A stretch of DNA of 64,000 nucleotides from Deltaproteobacteria bacterium (GTDB lineage Bacteria > Desulfobacterota > Binatia > Binatales > Binataceae), in the NCBI GenBank assembly GCA_021831785.1, contig JAKBMB010000004.1:1-64000 (forward strand). The letters run 5' to 3'. Below the pieces are notes generated by a model, which ran no database searches, was not told the DNA's origin, and saw only the letters and a program-made list of their open reading frames with translations. The stretch's first letter is position 1; every line of letters begins with the position of its first letter. Positions 17,005 through 26,761 of this stretch are shown here, piece by piece. The position numbers were made by a program, and so were the translations under genes.

Positions 17005-17690
17005 CGTTGAGCCTTGTCCATATGGCGGATGGTCTTGCCCTTGACCATGAAGATGACCATCTCGGCGATCGCGGTTGCATGGTCGGCGATCCGCTCAAGA
17101 TAGCGCGACACGAACAAAATACGCGTACCGCGCCCTATCGTGCGCGCGTCCTCGGCCATATAACTGAGCAGTTCACGAAAGATTTGATAGTTGAGTTGAT
17201 CGACCTGGTCGTCGCGTCGAATCACGTCCTCGGCTAGCGCGCAGTCCTCCCGCGTAAACGCGTCCAGGCTGTCCTTGACCATTGACCGCGCAAGTGTGGC
17301 CATCCGCGGAATGTCAAGGAACGGCTTGACCATCGGCTCCTGATTCAACTCCAGGGCGCGTTCGGCGATGTTTACGGCGAGGTCGCCGATGCGCTCGAGG
17401 TCCACGTTAATCTTGAGCCCGGTGGTGATAAAGCGCAGGTCGCGCGCGGCAGGTTGGCGCAGGGCGAGCAGCTTGATGCACAGCTCCTCGACCTCGATAT
17501 CCATGCGGTTGACCTCGGCATCGTCCGCGATTACGCGCTGCGCCATCGCGGAGTCGCGGTTGACCGTGGCCTGCACCGCGTCAGCGATCTGGCGCTCGAC
17601 CGTGCCGCCCATCTTGAGCAAATTGTTGCGCAAGTCGCGCAGCTCTTCCTCGTATTGGCGGTTGGTATGCTGTAGTTGTGAAGTTTCCAC
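17001..17690 (-). CDS. phoU: Phosphate transport regulator PhoU
   Basis: 229-residue all-helical protein with two PhoU repeats (three-helix bundles), containing the metal-coordinating patterns DAEVNRMDIEVEE, RDLRFITTGLKINVDLERIGDLA, RDDQVDQLNYQIFREL and RYLERIADHATAIAEMV. It links Pst transporter state to PhoR and dampens phosphate uptake. The start is GTG 17690 with GGAG eight bases upstream. It sits between pstB and phoB in the conserved order. Confidence 0.95.
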   Translation of the reverse strand: METSQLQHTNRQYEEELRDLRNNLLKMGGTVERQIADAVQATVNRDSAMAQRVIADDAEVNRMDIEVEELCIKLLALRQPAARDLRFITTGLKINVDLERIGDLAVNIAERALELNQEPMVKPFLDIPRMATLARSMVKDSLDAFTREDCALAEDVIRRDDQVDQLNYQIFRELLSYMAEDARTIGRGTRILFVSRYLERIADHATAIAEMVIFMVKGKTIRHMDKAQR

Positions 17691-17721
17691 TTTCGCTCCC
17701 GCGCTTCGGCGGGCTCAAGCC

Positions 17722-18480
17722 TTAGCCGAAGCGGCCGGTGATATAGTCTTCGGTCTCCTGTTGCTCGGGGTTGGTGAAAATTTGTTTCGTGTCACTGAAC
17801 TCGATCAGGATCCCGCCGAGCAAAAAAGCGGTAAAATCGGAGACGCGCGCGGCTTGTTGCATATTATGCGTTACGATAACGATTGTATATTGCGACTTGA
17901 GCTCAAGCACCAACTCTTCGATGTGAGCCGTGGAGATGGGGTCAAGCGCCGAACACGGCTCGTCCATCAACAGCACCTCCGGTTCGACCGCCAGCGCCCG
18001 CGCGATACACAAGCGCTGCTGCTGCCCGCCCGACAAACTGGTGCCCGGCTTGCCCAATTCGTCCTTAACCTCGTCCCATAGAGCAGCGCGGCGCAGACTG
18101 CGCTCAACTATTTCGGCGCGTTCGGCGCGGCTGCGCCCCAGGCCGTTGAGCTTGAGCCCAGCGGCGACGTTGTCTTCAATCGACATGGTGGGAAACGGAG
18201 CCGGCTTCTGGAAGACCATCCCTACGCGCCGGCGAATCTGCGCCGGGTCTACCCCGGGCGCGTAGATATTCTCGCCGTCAAGCAGCACTTCCCCTTCAAC
18301 CCGCGCGTCTTTGACCGCTTCGTGCATGCGGTTCAAGCACCGCACCAGGGTCGATTTTCCGCATCCGGACGGCCCGATGACCGCGGTGACGTTAGACTCC
18401 GGTATATCGAGGTTAATCTCCTTAAGCGCCCGCGTGCGGCCGAAGTAAGCCGACAGGCGCATCAGACGCATCTTCGCCAT
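17722..18480 (-). CDS. pstB: Phosphate ABC transporter ATP-binding protein PstB
   Basis: 252 residues. Walker [10 protein letters not shown], the PstB-type CLNRMHE, Q-loop [16 protein letters not shown] signature LSGGQQQR, Walker [14 protein letters not shown] and H-loop VTHNMQQA. It energises phosphate import through PstA and PstC. The C-terminus ENDS ...[10 protein letters not shown] as usual for the family. It starts 7 bases after the pstA stop. Confidence 0.97.
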   Translation of the reverse strand: MAKMRLMRLSAYFGRTRALKEINLDIPESNVTAVIGPSGCGKSTLVRCLNRMHEAVKDARVEGEVLLDGENIYAPGVDPAQIRRRVGMVFQKPAPFPTMSIEDNVAAGLKLNGLGRSRAERAEIVERSLRRAALWDEVKDELGKPGTSLSGGQQQRLCIARALAVEPEVLLMDEPCSALDPISTAHIEELVLELKSQYTIVIVTHNMQQAARVSDFTAFLLGGILIEFSDTKQIFTNPEQQETEDYITGRFG

Positions 18481-18487
18481 CGGCGGC

Positions 18488-19360
18488 CTATCTCGGCACC
18501 CGAAGCCCGCGGCCCGACAGCAGTCTGACCAGAGCCTCTGCTAACAGCACCATCGCGGTCAGCACGAGGGCTCCGGCCCAGGCCTGACGATGCCAGTCCT
18601 CGAACGGAGAGATAGCGTAAGTATAGACCTGGACAGTGAGCGCCGCGATCGGCTGCTTTAAAGAGGTTGACCAGTATTGATTACCGAAGGCCGTGAACAG
18701 CAGGGGCGCCGTCTCTCCGGCAATGCGCGCCAGGGCCAGCAGCACCCCGGTGGCGATCCCCCGCGCCGCGGTGCGCGCCACCACCGATAGCGAAGTTCGC
18801 CAGCGCGGGATGCCGAGCGCCAGAGCGGATTCGCGCAGCTCGGCGGGGACCAGTTTTAGCGCCTCCTCGGCAGTGCGCGCGACCAGCGGCGTCATCATCG
18901 TGGCCAGCGCGAACGCGCCGGCCAAGGCGGAGAAGCCGCCCATCGGGCGCACCACAACCGCATAGGCGAAGATGCCGACGACAATCGACGGTACGCCCAT
19001 CAACACGTCGGCGGCAAATCTTACCGCGTTTGCAGCGGCGCTATTGCGCCCGGGCTCGCTTAGGTAAAGCCCGGTGCCGATGCCTACCGCAACTGCGAGC
19101 ACGCTCGCCAGTCCCACCAGCTCAAGCGTGCCGACCACGGCGTTGCCCATCCCGCCGCCCACCTCACCGACCGGGCGCGGCAAGCGGGTGAAGAAGACCC
19201 AATTGATTCCGGAAACGCCCTGCCTCACCAGATAACTCAGCACCAAGAACAGCGGAACCAGCGTGAGCAGAGTCGCGATCACCGTGGCGCCCATCATGGC
19301 CGCGCTCTTGAGCTTGCGCCAGGCGCGATACGTGTCAGCGTAAGGCCCGAGCGTATTCAC
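18488..19360 (-). CDS. pstA: Phosphate ABC transporter permease PstA
   Basis: 290 residues from GTG 19360, whose GTGA overlaps the pstC stop. The same frame stays open upstream to 19750, but that part is the out-of-frame shadow of pstC and should not be included. Six membrane helices are predicted, with the binding-protein-dependent permease loop [22 protein letters not shown] and [20 protein letters not shown], typical of PstA. It pairs with PstC in the membrane. Confidence 0.95.
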   Translation of the reverse strand: MNTLGPYADTYRAWRKLKSAAMMGATVIATLLTLVPLFLVLSYLVRQGVSGINWVFFTRLPRPVGEVGGGMGNAVVGTLELVGLASVLAVAVGIGTGLYLSEPGRNSAAANAVRFAADVLMGVPSIVVGIFAYAVVVRPMGGFSALAGAFALATMMTPLVARTAEEALKLVPAELRESALALGIPRWRTSLSVVARTAARGIATGVLLALARIAGETAPLLFTAFGNQYWSTSLKQPIAALTVQVYTYAISPFEDWHRQAWAGALVLTAMVLLAEALVRLLSGRGLRVPR

Positions 19361-20385
19361 CGGGAAAAGCGCTCGGTGATCAATTTGTAAATCATCAGCC
19401 GCGCAGTCACGTTGATTAGCAACGACATCAGGATAAGCACCAATCCGAGTTCGATCAGCGCGGAAACGTAGATGTCCGATGTCGCCTCGGTAAATTCGTT
19501 GGCAATCGCGCTGGCCAGCGTCGTCGACGGCATGAACAACGACGCTGAAATCACCGGCCGGTTGCCGATTACCATCGCCACCGCGATTGTCTCGCCCAAG
19601 GCCCGGCCCAGTCCGAGGATGATTGCGCCGACGATTCCGGAGATGCTGTAGGGAAGTACGGCCAGCCGCACCACCTCCCAGCGCGTCGCGCCCAGTGCGA
19701 AGGCGGCTTCCCGCAGGCCCGCGGGCACCGCGGAAAACACGTCCCGGCATACGGCGGATATGTACGGCACCACCATCACCGCCAAAATCGCCCCGGCGCT
19801 CAGCATGCTGACGCCCACCCGCGGACCCTGAAACAGCGGCAGGAAACCCAAGTAACGTACCAGCACGGGCTCAACCGCGTCGCGCAAAAAAGGACCCAGC
19901 ACAAAAATGCCCCACAGCCCATAAACCACACTCGGGATCGCGGCCAAAAGCTCAACCAAGAAGCCGAGGATGTCGCTCAACCAAAACGGCGTCATCTCGC
20001 TCAAGCAAAGCGCCACGCCGATGCCAAAGGGCGCCGCGATAATCAGCGCCAAAAAGGAAGAGACGGCGGTCCCGTAAATAAAGGGCAGGGCTCCGAATTG
20101 CTCGTTGACCGGGTCCCAGTCCGTACCGACCAGAAAGCCCGCTTTGAAGCGTACCAGCGCCGGCACGGCCTCGACCGCCAGTACCGCAGAGATCGCCAGC
20201 ACCAAAGACAGGATAATAAATGCCGAGGTTACGGTAAAGCCATTGAAGAAGAACTGGCCCAACGGCACGCCGATCTTGAGACGCTTCCAGCTTCGCGTGG
20301 TCTCTTCTTGCGCCGGCAAGGAAGCAGCCTGAAACCTGCCTACGTTGGGCAAAATTAGCTCTTCCTTGGCCGGCTTAGACGCCAT
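19357..20385 (-). CDS. pstC: Phosphate ABC transporter permease PstC
   Basis: 342 residues from ATG 20385, with GAGG eight bases upstream; a longer in-frame start at 20493 adds an unlikely Arg/Cys-rich leader. The N-terminal ~45 residues are cytoplasmic, then six helices; GLWGIFVLGPFL, DVFSAVPAGLREAAFALGAT and GRALGETIAVAMVIGNRP are family motifs. It is the first gene of the pstC-A-B-phoU-B-R block. No pstS (periplasmic phosphate binder) precedes it; serS is upstream instead. Confidence 0.95.
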   Translation of the reverse strand: MASKPAKEELILPNVGRFQAASLPAQEETTRSWKRLKIGVPLGQFFFNGFTVTSAFIILSLVLAISAVLAVEAVPALVRFKAGFLVGTDWDPVNEQFGALPFIYGTAVSSFLALIIAAPFGIGVALCLSEMTPFWLSDILGFLVELLAAIPSVVYGLWGIFVLGPFLRDAVEPVLVRYLGFLPLFQGPRVGVSMLSAGAILAVMVVPYISAVCRDVFSAVPAGLREAAFALGATRWEVVRLAVLPYSISGIVGAIILGLGRALGETIAVAMVIGNRPVISASLFMPSTTLASAIANEFTEATSDIYVSALIELGLVLILMSLLINVTARLMIYKLITERFSR

Positions 20386-20613
20386 GGGCAGCCTCGTGCG
20401 CCGACGGCAGGTGCCCCCGCCTGAACGGCCAAACAGCCCCGCCGGCGCCGCTGCACGCCAATTCGCACAGCCACAGGGCCAAGTTCGGCTCAAGATTAAA
20501 CGAGATCACGGCGTTGAGTCTTCTTCGCGCGCACAATGGCTGTCGCACTTGATATTGTAGTCGCCCGACTTTGCCGCAATGTTAAGCAAGCGAGAACTCC
20601 CGATTAAACGAAG

Positions 20614-21903
20614 CTAAATTTCCCGGCGAGCTTGCGGACGGATGACTTCGAGCCCGTCCATGTAAGGCCGCAGCACTTTCGGCACGGTCACGCTCGCATC
20701 CTCATTTTGATAATTTTCCAGCACTGCGATCAGCGTGCGCGGCAAGCCCAAGCCCGAGCCGTTCAGAGTGTGCACAAGTTCGGGCTTATCGCCCGGCGCG
20801 CGCCTGAAGCGAATCCGCGCCCGGCGCGCTTGGAAGTCGGCGCAATTCGAGCACGAGCTAACCTCCAGCCACTCGCCGCATCCGGGCGCCCACATCTCCA
20901 CGTCGTATTTGGCGGCAGCGGTGAAGCCGAGATCGCCGGTGCACATCTGAACCACGCGGAAAGGAATTTCCAGGCGCCGGCAAATCTCGCAGGCATTTTC
21001 CACCAGCGTTTCCAGCTCGCGGTCGGAAGTCTCGGGAGTCACGAGCTTGACCATCTCGACCTTGTCGAACTGGTGGCCGCGCTTGATTCCGCGCACGTCG
21101 CGCCCGGCCGACATTTTTTCGCGCCTGAAACAGGGGGTATATGCGGTGAGATAAATCGGCAGCCGGCCGGCCTCGAGAATCTCTCCCGCGTAGAGGTTGG
21201 TCAGTGGAACCTCGGCGGTTGGGATGAACCAAAAATCCTCCTCCGCGTCGCGATACATGGTATCGCGAAACTTCGGCAGATGTCCGCTGCCGAGGACCAT
21301 CGCGCTGTTCACCATCAACGGCGGCCACACTTCTAGGTAAGCCTGCTCTCTAACCTTAACGTCCAGCATCCAGGCCACCAGCGCCCGTTCCATCCGCGCG
21401 GCCGCGCCCATCATAACGTAAAAGCGAGTGCCGGCGAGCTTGACGCCGCGATCAAAATCGATAATTCCCAGGTGTTGCCCAAGCTCCCAATGGGCCAGCG
21501 GCTCGAAGTCAAACGCGCGCGGCTCAAGTTCAGCGCGCACGATCTTATTCTCGCCCTCGCCGGCACCGACCGGAACGTGCGGACGAGGGAGGTTCGGCAT
21601 CTCGAGCAGCATCGCTTCGGCCTGGCGCTCGAGTTCCGCCAGTTCTCGTTCGCCCTGCGCGACATGCGCGCCCAGAGCGCGCATGTCGCCCCGCGCGCTC
21701 TCGCGTTGTTGCTCACTGAGCTGGGCAAGCTCGCGCGATTGGCGCGCTCGCTGTGCGCGCAGCTCGTCGAGCTGGTGCTGAAGGCGGCGGCGCTGCGCGT
21801 CACACTCGATTAGCCGGTCAACCGCGTCACCGCTGAAGCCGACCTTGGTCAACTCCTGCTTTGTCCAGTCAGGTCTTTCGCGAATCAGCTTTATGTCAAG
21901 CAT
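20614..21903 (-). CDS. serS: Seryl-tRNA synthetase
   Basis: 429-residue class II synthetase. The N-terminal long coiled-coil tRNA arm (~25-110) is followed by the catalytic core: motif 1 around ALVAWMLDVKV, motif 2 FRREKMSAGRDVRGIKRGHQ, and motif 3 NGSGLGLPRTLIAVLENYQ. TAEVPLTNLYAGEIL binds serine. Length and motifs are all normal, so it is presumably the essential housekeeping copy. Confidence 0.97.
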   Translation of the reverse strand: MLDIKLIRERPDWTKQELTKVGFSGDAVDRLIECDAQRRRLQHQLDELRAQRARQSRELAQLSEQQRESARGDMRALGAHVAQGERELAELERQAEAMLLEMPNLPRPHVPVGAGEGENKIVRAELEPRAFDFEPLAHWELGQHLGIIDFDRGVKLAGTRFYVMMGAAARMERALVAWMLDVKVREQAYLEVWPPLMVNSAMVLGSGHLPKFRDTMYRDAEEDFWFIPTAEVPLTNLYAGEILEAGRLPIYLTAYTPCFRREKMSAGRDVRGIKRGHQFDKVEMVKLVTPETSDRELETLVENACEICRRLEIPFRVVQMCTGDLGFTAAAKYDVEMWAPGCGEWLEVSSCSNCADFQARRARIRFRRAPGDKPELVHTLNGSGLGLPRTLIAVLENYQNEDASVTVPKVLRPYMDGLEVIRPQARREI

Positions 21904-21920
21904 CCATACCGTCCGGCGAT

Positions 21921-22367
21921 TCAGAACGCGTCTTTAATTATCTCAAGCCGCGCACGCCGCCCCAAGCCGCTCAATGTGACCACGTCGAAGCGGACATTGC
22001 GTTCACCCGCTCGTTGGCGCTGGACAAAAAAAGCCGCCGCGCGCTTGATCTGTGCGCACTTGTGCGGGTTTACCGCCTCCGCAGCTTCGCCGCACGCACG
22101 CCTGCGGCGGGTTTTTACCTCGATGAACACCAGGGTGTCGCCGTCCAGGGCGATCAGGTCGACCTCCGCCCCGCCGGCGCGGTAGTTGCGCGCAATGATG
22201 CGGTAGCCACGTCGCCTAAGCCGGCGGGCAGCAAGCTGCTCGCCCCACGCTCCAAGCCGAACGTGACCCGCGAAGGCGCTGCCCGCCCTTTGGAGGCCAC
22301 CTGATAGCCGGTACCAGCACGCAAACAGGCCACGCTTAGCGGCCGCCTCCCAGCCACGTAAAGACAC
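21921..22367 (-). CDS. yraN: YraN family (UPF0102) putative endonuclease
   Basis: About 148 residues from GTG 22367; the first ~30 residues are extra compared with typical YraN. The restriction-endonuclease-like core shows LGAWGEQLAARRLRRRGY, NYRAGGAEVDLIALDGDTL with catalytic Asp, and FIEVKTRR with the Glu-x-Lys. The family is conserved, often near rnhB or rsmI, and has been tied to DNA processing without firm function. It ends 17 bases before serS and may be cotranscribed. Confidence 0.85.
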   Translation of the reverse strand: MSLRGWEAAAKRGLFACWYRLSGGLQRAGSAFAGHVRLGAWGEQLAARRLRRRGYRIIARNYRAGGAEVDLIALDGDTLVFIEVKTRRRRACGEAAEAVNPHKCAQIKRAAAFFVQRQRAGERNVRFDVVTLSGLGRRARLEIIKDAF

Positions 22368-22857
22368 CCCCTGTCACCCCGCGGCGCGAAGCAGCCCTCG
22401 GACCAAGCCAACACACACCATATTCGCCTGAAGCGCCTTTTGCTCGAAAATGCGCTGAATCACATGGGTATGATCCAAACGTTATCTCAAAGTGATTCGG
22501 ATATGGATACATGTTCAATGGCCGCAGCCATCAGGTCCGAACAGAGAGGAGCAGCCAAAATTGGCCGGTCCTCAGCAATGGCTAGACTTTTGCCACGCCT
22601 GCGAGATAAGGCCGCGGCGCATTCTGTTTCGGCAATGCCTTGTGCAACAACGGCTACCGGTGTCTTGAGATAGCCCTAAGAATAACTCGGGTACCCCTAA
22701 GAATAACAAGCGACACGGGGGGTTGCCGATGGTTGTGGTCGAGGCGAAGAATGGCGCCACATGTGCGGAGCCTATGGATTTGACCCGGGCTATGTCCGGG
22801 CTTCTAATGACAGGCAAGCCGGCGCCGGTAGGCTTTCAACCTCAACGCTTGAAGCGG
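22368..22857. other. Intergenic region between yraN and coxG, with direct repeats
   Basis: No recognised gene. A plus-strand frame of 55 codons (ATG 22729, after a G run) overlaps the coxG 3' end and looks unlike any family. Two 13-base direct repeats lie at 22674-22707. AT content is higher than in the flanking genes, which may mean foreign or regulatory DNA. Confidence 0.45.
22674..22707. repeat. Two direct repeats CCCTAAGAATAAC, 21 bases apart
   Basis: Identical 13-base copies at 22674-22686 and 22695-22707. The 21-base start-to-start distance is two helical turns, so both copies face the same side of the DNA, as in cooperative activator sites. No promoter is obvious next to them. Confidence 0.6.
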
Positions 22858-23388
22858 CTAGCTGCGAGCGAAGAACCCACGCACGAGTCGGACTAGATAG
22901 CGCCAGAAGTTGATGAGTATACCCTGGCGCGCTACAACGCCCTTGGCGCTGGCCTTGAGCTCGGCATCAGCCGCGGCGAAGAACTGACCGAAGGTCATTT
23001 TCGCCACGCTCTCGAGCATGCGCTGCCCCACCTGCATCACCGCACCGCCAACCTGGACGTCACCAGCGTATTTGACCAGCGTTACATTGGGCCCCTTGGC
23101 TTGCAACTCGATAGTCCCCGAGCCGCGCATGAACCCTTGGGCCCCCTTTCCGTCGACCAAGACTTTGTAGAATTCGGGGGGACGTTTGTCCTCTATTTTT
23201 ATCTTGCCGCTGTATACGCCCTTGACCGCGGCCACGCCCACGCTCACCGTTCCGGCGAACTCGTCCGGGCCCAAAATCTCAAGCTTCTGCACCCCAGGCA
23301 CCAGGCGCGAGAGGCGATCGGGATCATTGAGCAGTTCCCAAACTTGCTCGCGGCTGCCCGAGAGAACCTGCTCGCCGCTGACCTTCAT
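22858..23388 (-). CDS. coxG: CoxG-like SRPBCC protein (carbon monoxide dehydrogenase subunit G family)
   Basis: 176 residues from ATG 23388; an upstream in-frame start overlaps coxM and is a shadow. The SRPBCC fold begins MKVSGEQVLSGSREQVWELL and continues with DPDRLSRLVPGVQKLE, GTVSVGVAAVKGVYSG and VGGAVMQVGQRMLES, all typical of CoxG. In Oligotropha-type systems CoxG helps recruit the hydroxylase to the membrane. It is last in the coxS-L-M-G operon. A C-terminal hydrophobic segment after residue ~155 (INFWRYLVRLVRGFF) could bind membrane. Confidence 0.88.
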   Translation of the reverse strand: MKVSGEQVLSGSREQVWELLNDPDRLSRLVPGVQKLEILGPDEFAGTVSVGVAAVKGVYSGKIKIEDKRPPEFYKVLVDGKGAQGFMRGSGTIELQAKGPNVTLVKYAGDVQVGGAVMQVGQRMLESVAKMTFGQFFAAADAELKASAKGVVARQGILINFWRYLVRLVRGFFARS

Positions 23389-23419
23389 CGCCCCCGCGGC
23401 CGCCGCTCGGTGCGCTGCT

Positions 23420-24289
23420 TCAGCGCGCGCACCGCTCAAGCGCCTTCTCGATCGCCCGGCGCGTGTACACGCGCGCCAACTCGGCGCGGAAGTCGGCCGA
23501 AGCGTGGATGTCGGACAGGCAATCGATCCCATCCGCGGCGTGAGCCGCCGCTGCGGCTATCGCGTTGGCCTCCGGCTTCTTGCCTGCCAGGGCCGACTCG
23601 ACGCCGGCCGCGCGAAACGCCTTAGAACCAAGCCCGGTCACGCCAACGCGCACCTTCTCGCAGCTACCGTCGCGTCCCAAGCTCACCAACGCCGCGACCC
23701 CCACCAGCGCAAACCCCGAGGCAGGCTGCGGGCGCTTCAGGTAAGCGCATCCGGTGCCCACCGCAATTGGGCTGAAGGAGACCTGCCGCAAAATCTCGTC
23801 CGGGTTCATTGCGGTGGTGAGCAGATCAACGAAAAAGTCCTGGGCCTTGACCGTGCGCGTTCCCTGCGCGCCCTCGAGCTTGACCTCGCCCTCCAAGGCC
23901 AGCACCGCCGCCGGGTAGTCGGCTGCGGGATCGGCGTGGGCGAGGCTTCCGCCCAGCGTGCCGCGGTTTCGCACCTGGACATCGCCGATCTGCGCGGCCG
24001 CTTCGGCCAGTGCCTGAAGCTTGCCTCTCACCAGCGCCGAGTCAGCAATCTGTTGATGAGTGACGCCCGCGCCGATCACTACCTTGCCGCCCTCCTCGGC
24101 GATTTGGGCGAGTTCGCCGACCGCACCGATGTCGATAAGATGCGCCGGCTGCGCCAGCCTGAGCTTCATCATCGGCAGCAGGCTGTGCCCGCCGGAAAGC
24201 AGCTTAGCGTCCTGCCCGAAGCGCTTGAGCAGCGCCAGGGCGTCCTTAACGCTGTGCGCGCGATGGTATTCGAAAGTCGCTGGAAACAT
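23420..24289 (-). CDS. coxM: FAD-binding medium subunit of form II CO dehydrogenase-type hydroxylase
   Basis: 289 residues from ATG 24289. FAD motifs of the PCMH-like fold: AKLLSGGHSLLPMMKLR and TLGGSLAHADPAADYPA, plus IGAGVTHQQI. It passes electrons from the [2Fe-2S] subunit to quinone or another acceptor. It starts 5 bases after the large-subunit stop. The C-terminal CO_deh_flav_C domain includes GFALVGVAALVSL. Confidence 0.93.
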   Translation of the reverse strand: MFPATFEYHRAHSVKDALALLKRFGQDAKLLSGGHSLLPMMKLRLAQPAHLIDIGAVGELAQIAEEGGKVVIGAGVTHQQIADSALVRGKLQALAEAAAQIGDVQVRNRGTLGGSLAHADPAADYPAAVLALEGEVKLEGAQGTRTVKAQDFFVDLLTTAMNPDEILRQVSFSPIAVGTGCAYLKRPQPASGFALVGVAALVSLGRDGSCEKVRVGVTGLGSKAFRAAGVESALAGKKPEANAIAAAAAHAADGIDCLSDIHASADFRAELARVYTRRAIEKALERCAR

Positions 24290-24294
24290 TGGTC

Positions 24295-26643
24295 TTAACC
24301 CTTCTTTGCCTGCTTGGCTTCTTGAATGGCGCGCCAAATCTTCTCGGGTTTAAGCGGCATGTCGATATGCCTGATACCGAACGGCTTTAAGGCGTCCATA
24401 ACGGCGTTGGCAACACACGGCGTAGAGCCAATAGTTCCCGCTTCGCCGACACCCTTGACGCCGAGCGGGTTGAGGTTGGTTGGCGTGACGGTGTTGGCCA
24501 TCTCAATCGCCGGGACCATCTGCGCCTTGGGGATCGCGTAATCCATCAGCGAGGCGGTCACCAGTTGCCCGTTCTCATCATAAACGGTCTCTTCGTATAG
24601 CGCCTGGCCGAGGCCCTGAGCAATTCCGCCCTGGAGCTGGCCGTCAACCAAGAGCGGGTTGATGATCTTGCCGCAGTCGTCAACCGCCACGTAGCGCAGA
24701 AACTTGACGGCGCCGGTTTGCGGATCGACCTCGACCACGGCGATATGGGTGCCGAACGGGAAAGTGCATCCGCTCGGCTCGAAAAACGCACTCGCATCCA
24801 GGCCGGGTTCGACCCCTGGTATTGGCTGCTTGTAGCCGTACGCCGCCTCTACCACCTTTTGCAGGGGAATCGATTTACTGGGGTCCGAAGCCAGGGCGAT
24901 GGTGCGGTTGGTGAAGATCAACTGCTGCGGGGGAACTTCCATCAGCCGCGAGGCGATGGTTTTCATCTTCTCCTGGACCTTGCCCAAGGCCATCACCAGC
25001 GCGGTGCCGCCCAGCGCAGTGGCGCGGCTGCCGAAGGTGCCGATGCCGTACTGGACGATCGCGGTGTCGCCGTGCAGCACGTTGATGTCGTCGATGTCGA
25101 TGCCGAGCGCGTCGGCGGCGATCTGAGCAAACGAGGTCTCCTGGCCCTGGCCATGCGGCGAGACCCCGGTCAGCACCGTAACCTTGCTGTCGGGCTCGAC
25201 GCGCACGGTAGCGCTTTCCCAGCCGCCGCCCTTAAGCTTGGGCGGCAGCAGCGCGGATGGTCCGATGCCGCAGATTTCGACATAAGTCGAAACGCCGATA
25301 CCCAAGTATCGCCCCTGCTGGCGCGCCGCGGCTTGCTCGGTGCGCAGCTTGTCATACCCCACCATTGCCAAGGCTTTGTTCAGCGCGCCCTCGTAATCGC
25401 CGGAGTCGTATTGCAGCCCGGCCGCGGTGGTAAAGGGAAAGGCATCCTTGGGAATGAAGTTTTTGCGCCGCACCTGCACCGGATCCATCCCCAATTCGGC
25501 GGCGACCATGTCCATCGTACGTTCAATTAGGTAGCACGCCTCAGGCCGGCCGGCGCCGCGATAAGCGTCGGTAGCCATCTTATTGGTGAAAATCAAATTC
25601 TGCTCGAAGGCGAGCGCCCCAACGCGGTAACAGCCGGGAACCATCAGAGCGGTGAATGACGGGATCGCCGGGGTTAGTAGCTGCAGATAGGCGCCCATGT
25701 CGCAGAAGAACTTGGCCTTAATTGCAGTAATCGCGCCGTCGTTCTTGAACCCAACTTCAACGTAGGTCACGTGACCGCGGCCATGGGTGGTCGCGGCCAT
25801 GTTCTCGCGGCGGGTCTCGATCCATTTAATCGGCCGGTCCAGCTCCATCGCTAGATAGCCGAGCAGCGCCTCTTCGGCGTAGACGTTGAGCTTGGCGCCG
25901 AAACCGCCGCCGACTTCGGGCGCGATCACGCGGATTTTGTTCTCCCCCAGCTTGAGCATGTCGGCGAGCTGCGAGCGCAGAAGATGGGGAATTTGCGTCG
26001 ATGACCACAGCGTAAGCTGCTTGTAGCCGTGCTCCCAGTGCGCGACCACGCCGCGCGGCTCCATCATGGTCGGCGTCAGGCGCTGGTTAACCAGGCGAAA
26101 CTTGAGCGTCTTATCGGCCTCGCTCATCGCCTTGTCAAACCCGGGCGGCGTCATCTCCGCTTTAGCCGCCAGATTTGTGCCGAAATTCTCGTGAATCAAC
26201 GGGGCCCCGGGTTGCAGCGCCTTTTCTGCGTCAACCACGGCGGGGAGCGGGTCGAAGTCGGCGGTAATCAGGTCGATCGCGTCGCGCGCCGTGTACGGGT
26301 CCGTGGCGACTACGATCGCAACCGCATCGCCGACGTAACGGACCTTGCCGCGCGCCAGCGCGGGATGCTCGGGCACATTTTGCGCAGGCGCCACGCACGG
26401 CAGCGAAGGCAGGCGACCGGCGAGGTCCTCGCCGCTTAGCGCGCATATCACACCGGGATGCTTGCGGGCCGCCGAGAGGTCAACCGAGCTTATCTTGGCG
26501 TGGGCATACGGACTGCGCATCAGCGCCGCGTGCAGCATCCCCGCAAGCTTCACGTCGTCAACATACGTGCCCTCGCCCGTGATCAGCCGCGGATCCTCGC
26601 GGCGTCTGATGGGCTGGCCGATAAATTTGGGAAGTGCCGCCAT
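24295..26643 (-). CDS. coxL: Molybdopterin-binding large subunit, form II CoxL type
   Basis: 782-residue molybdenum hydroxylase of the xanthine dehydrogenase family. N-terminal a/b hammerhead (IGQPIRRREDPRLITGEGTY), two Moco-binding domains with PEVGGGFGAK, SPHGQGQETSFAQIAADAL and GVKGVGEAGTIGSTP, the last with the catalytic Glu. The active-site loop reads DAYRGAGRPE, the form II signature; form I CO dehydrogenases have AYxCSFR there and use that Cys to hold Cu. So CO oxidation is not assured, and another aldehyde or N-heterocycle substrate is likely. The ribosome-binding site AAGGAGG is excellent. Confidence 0.95.
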   Translation of the reverse strand: MAALPKFIGQPIRRREDPRLITGEGTYVDDVKLAGMLHAALMRSPYAHAKISSVDLSAARKHPGVICALSGEDLAGRLPSLPCVAPAQNVPEHPALARGKVRYVGDAVAIVVATDPYTARDAIDLITADFDPLPAVVDAEKALQPGAPLIHENFGTNLAAKAEMTPPGFDKAMSEADKTLKFRLVNQRLTPTMMEPRGVVAHWEHGYKQLTLWSSTQIPHLLRSQLADMLKLGENKIRVIAPEVGGGFGAKLNVYAEEALLGYLAMELDRPIKWIETRRENMAATTHGRGHVTYVEVGFKNDGAITAIKAKFFCDMGAYLQLLTPAIPSFTALMVPGCYRVGALAFEQNLIFTNKMATDAYRGAGRPEACYLIERTMDMVAAELGMDPVQVRRKNFIPKDAFPFTTAAGLQYDSGDYEGALNKALAMVGYDKLRTEQAAARQQGRYLGIGVSTYVEICGIGPSALLPPKLKGGGWESATVRVEPDSKVTVLTGVSPHGQGQETSFAQIAADALGIDIDDINVLHGDTAIVQYGIGTFGSRATALGGTALVMALGKVQEKMKTIASRLMEVPPQQLIFTNRTIALASDPSKSIPLQKVVEAAYGYKQPIPGVEPGLDASAFFEPSGCTFPFGTHIAVVEVDPQTGAVKFLRYVAVDDCGKIINPLLVDGQLQGGIAQGLGQALYEETVYDENGQLVTASLMDYAIPKAQMVPAIEMANTVTPTNLNPLGVKGVGEAGTIGSTPCVANAVMDALKPFGIRHIDMPLKPEKIWRAIQEAKQAKKG

Positions 26644-26761
26644 CGCTCTCTCCCTCCTTAAAAGTCTATGGCTTTAAAACCCGACGCCGCCACGCGCGCG
26701 GCCACTGCATCGCCGAACAACCCCTCCAACCGGCGAAAACTCCCTCAGCCGGCAACCCCAG

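Noticed and set aside
18488-19750. Extended 420-codon frame for pstA
   Set aside because: The upstream 130 codons are a shadow of pstC; the GTG at 19360 overlapping the pstC stop is the natural start.
20386-20613. Pho box upstream of pstC
   Set aside because: CTGTCGC followed by a GATATTG on the plus strand is too far from the consensus to call.
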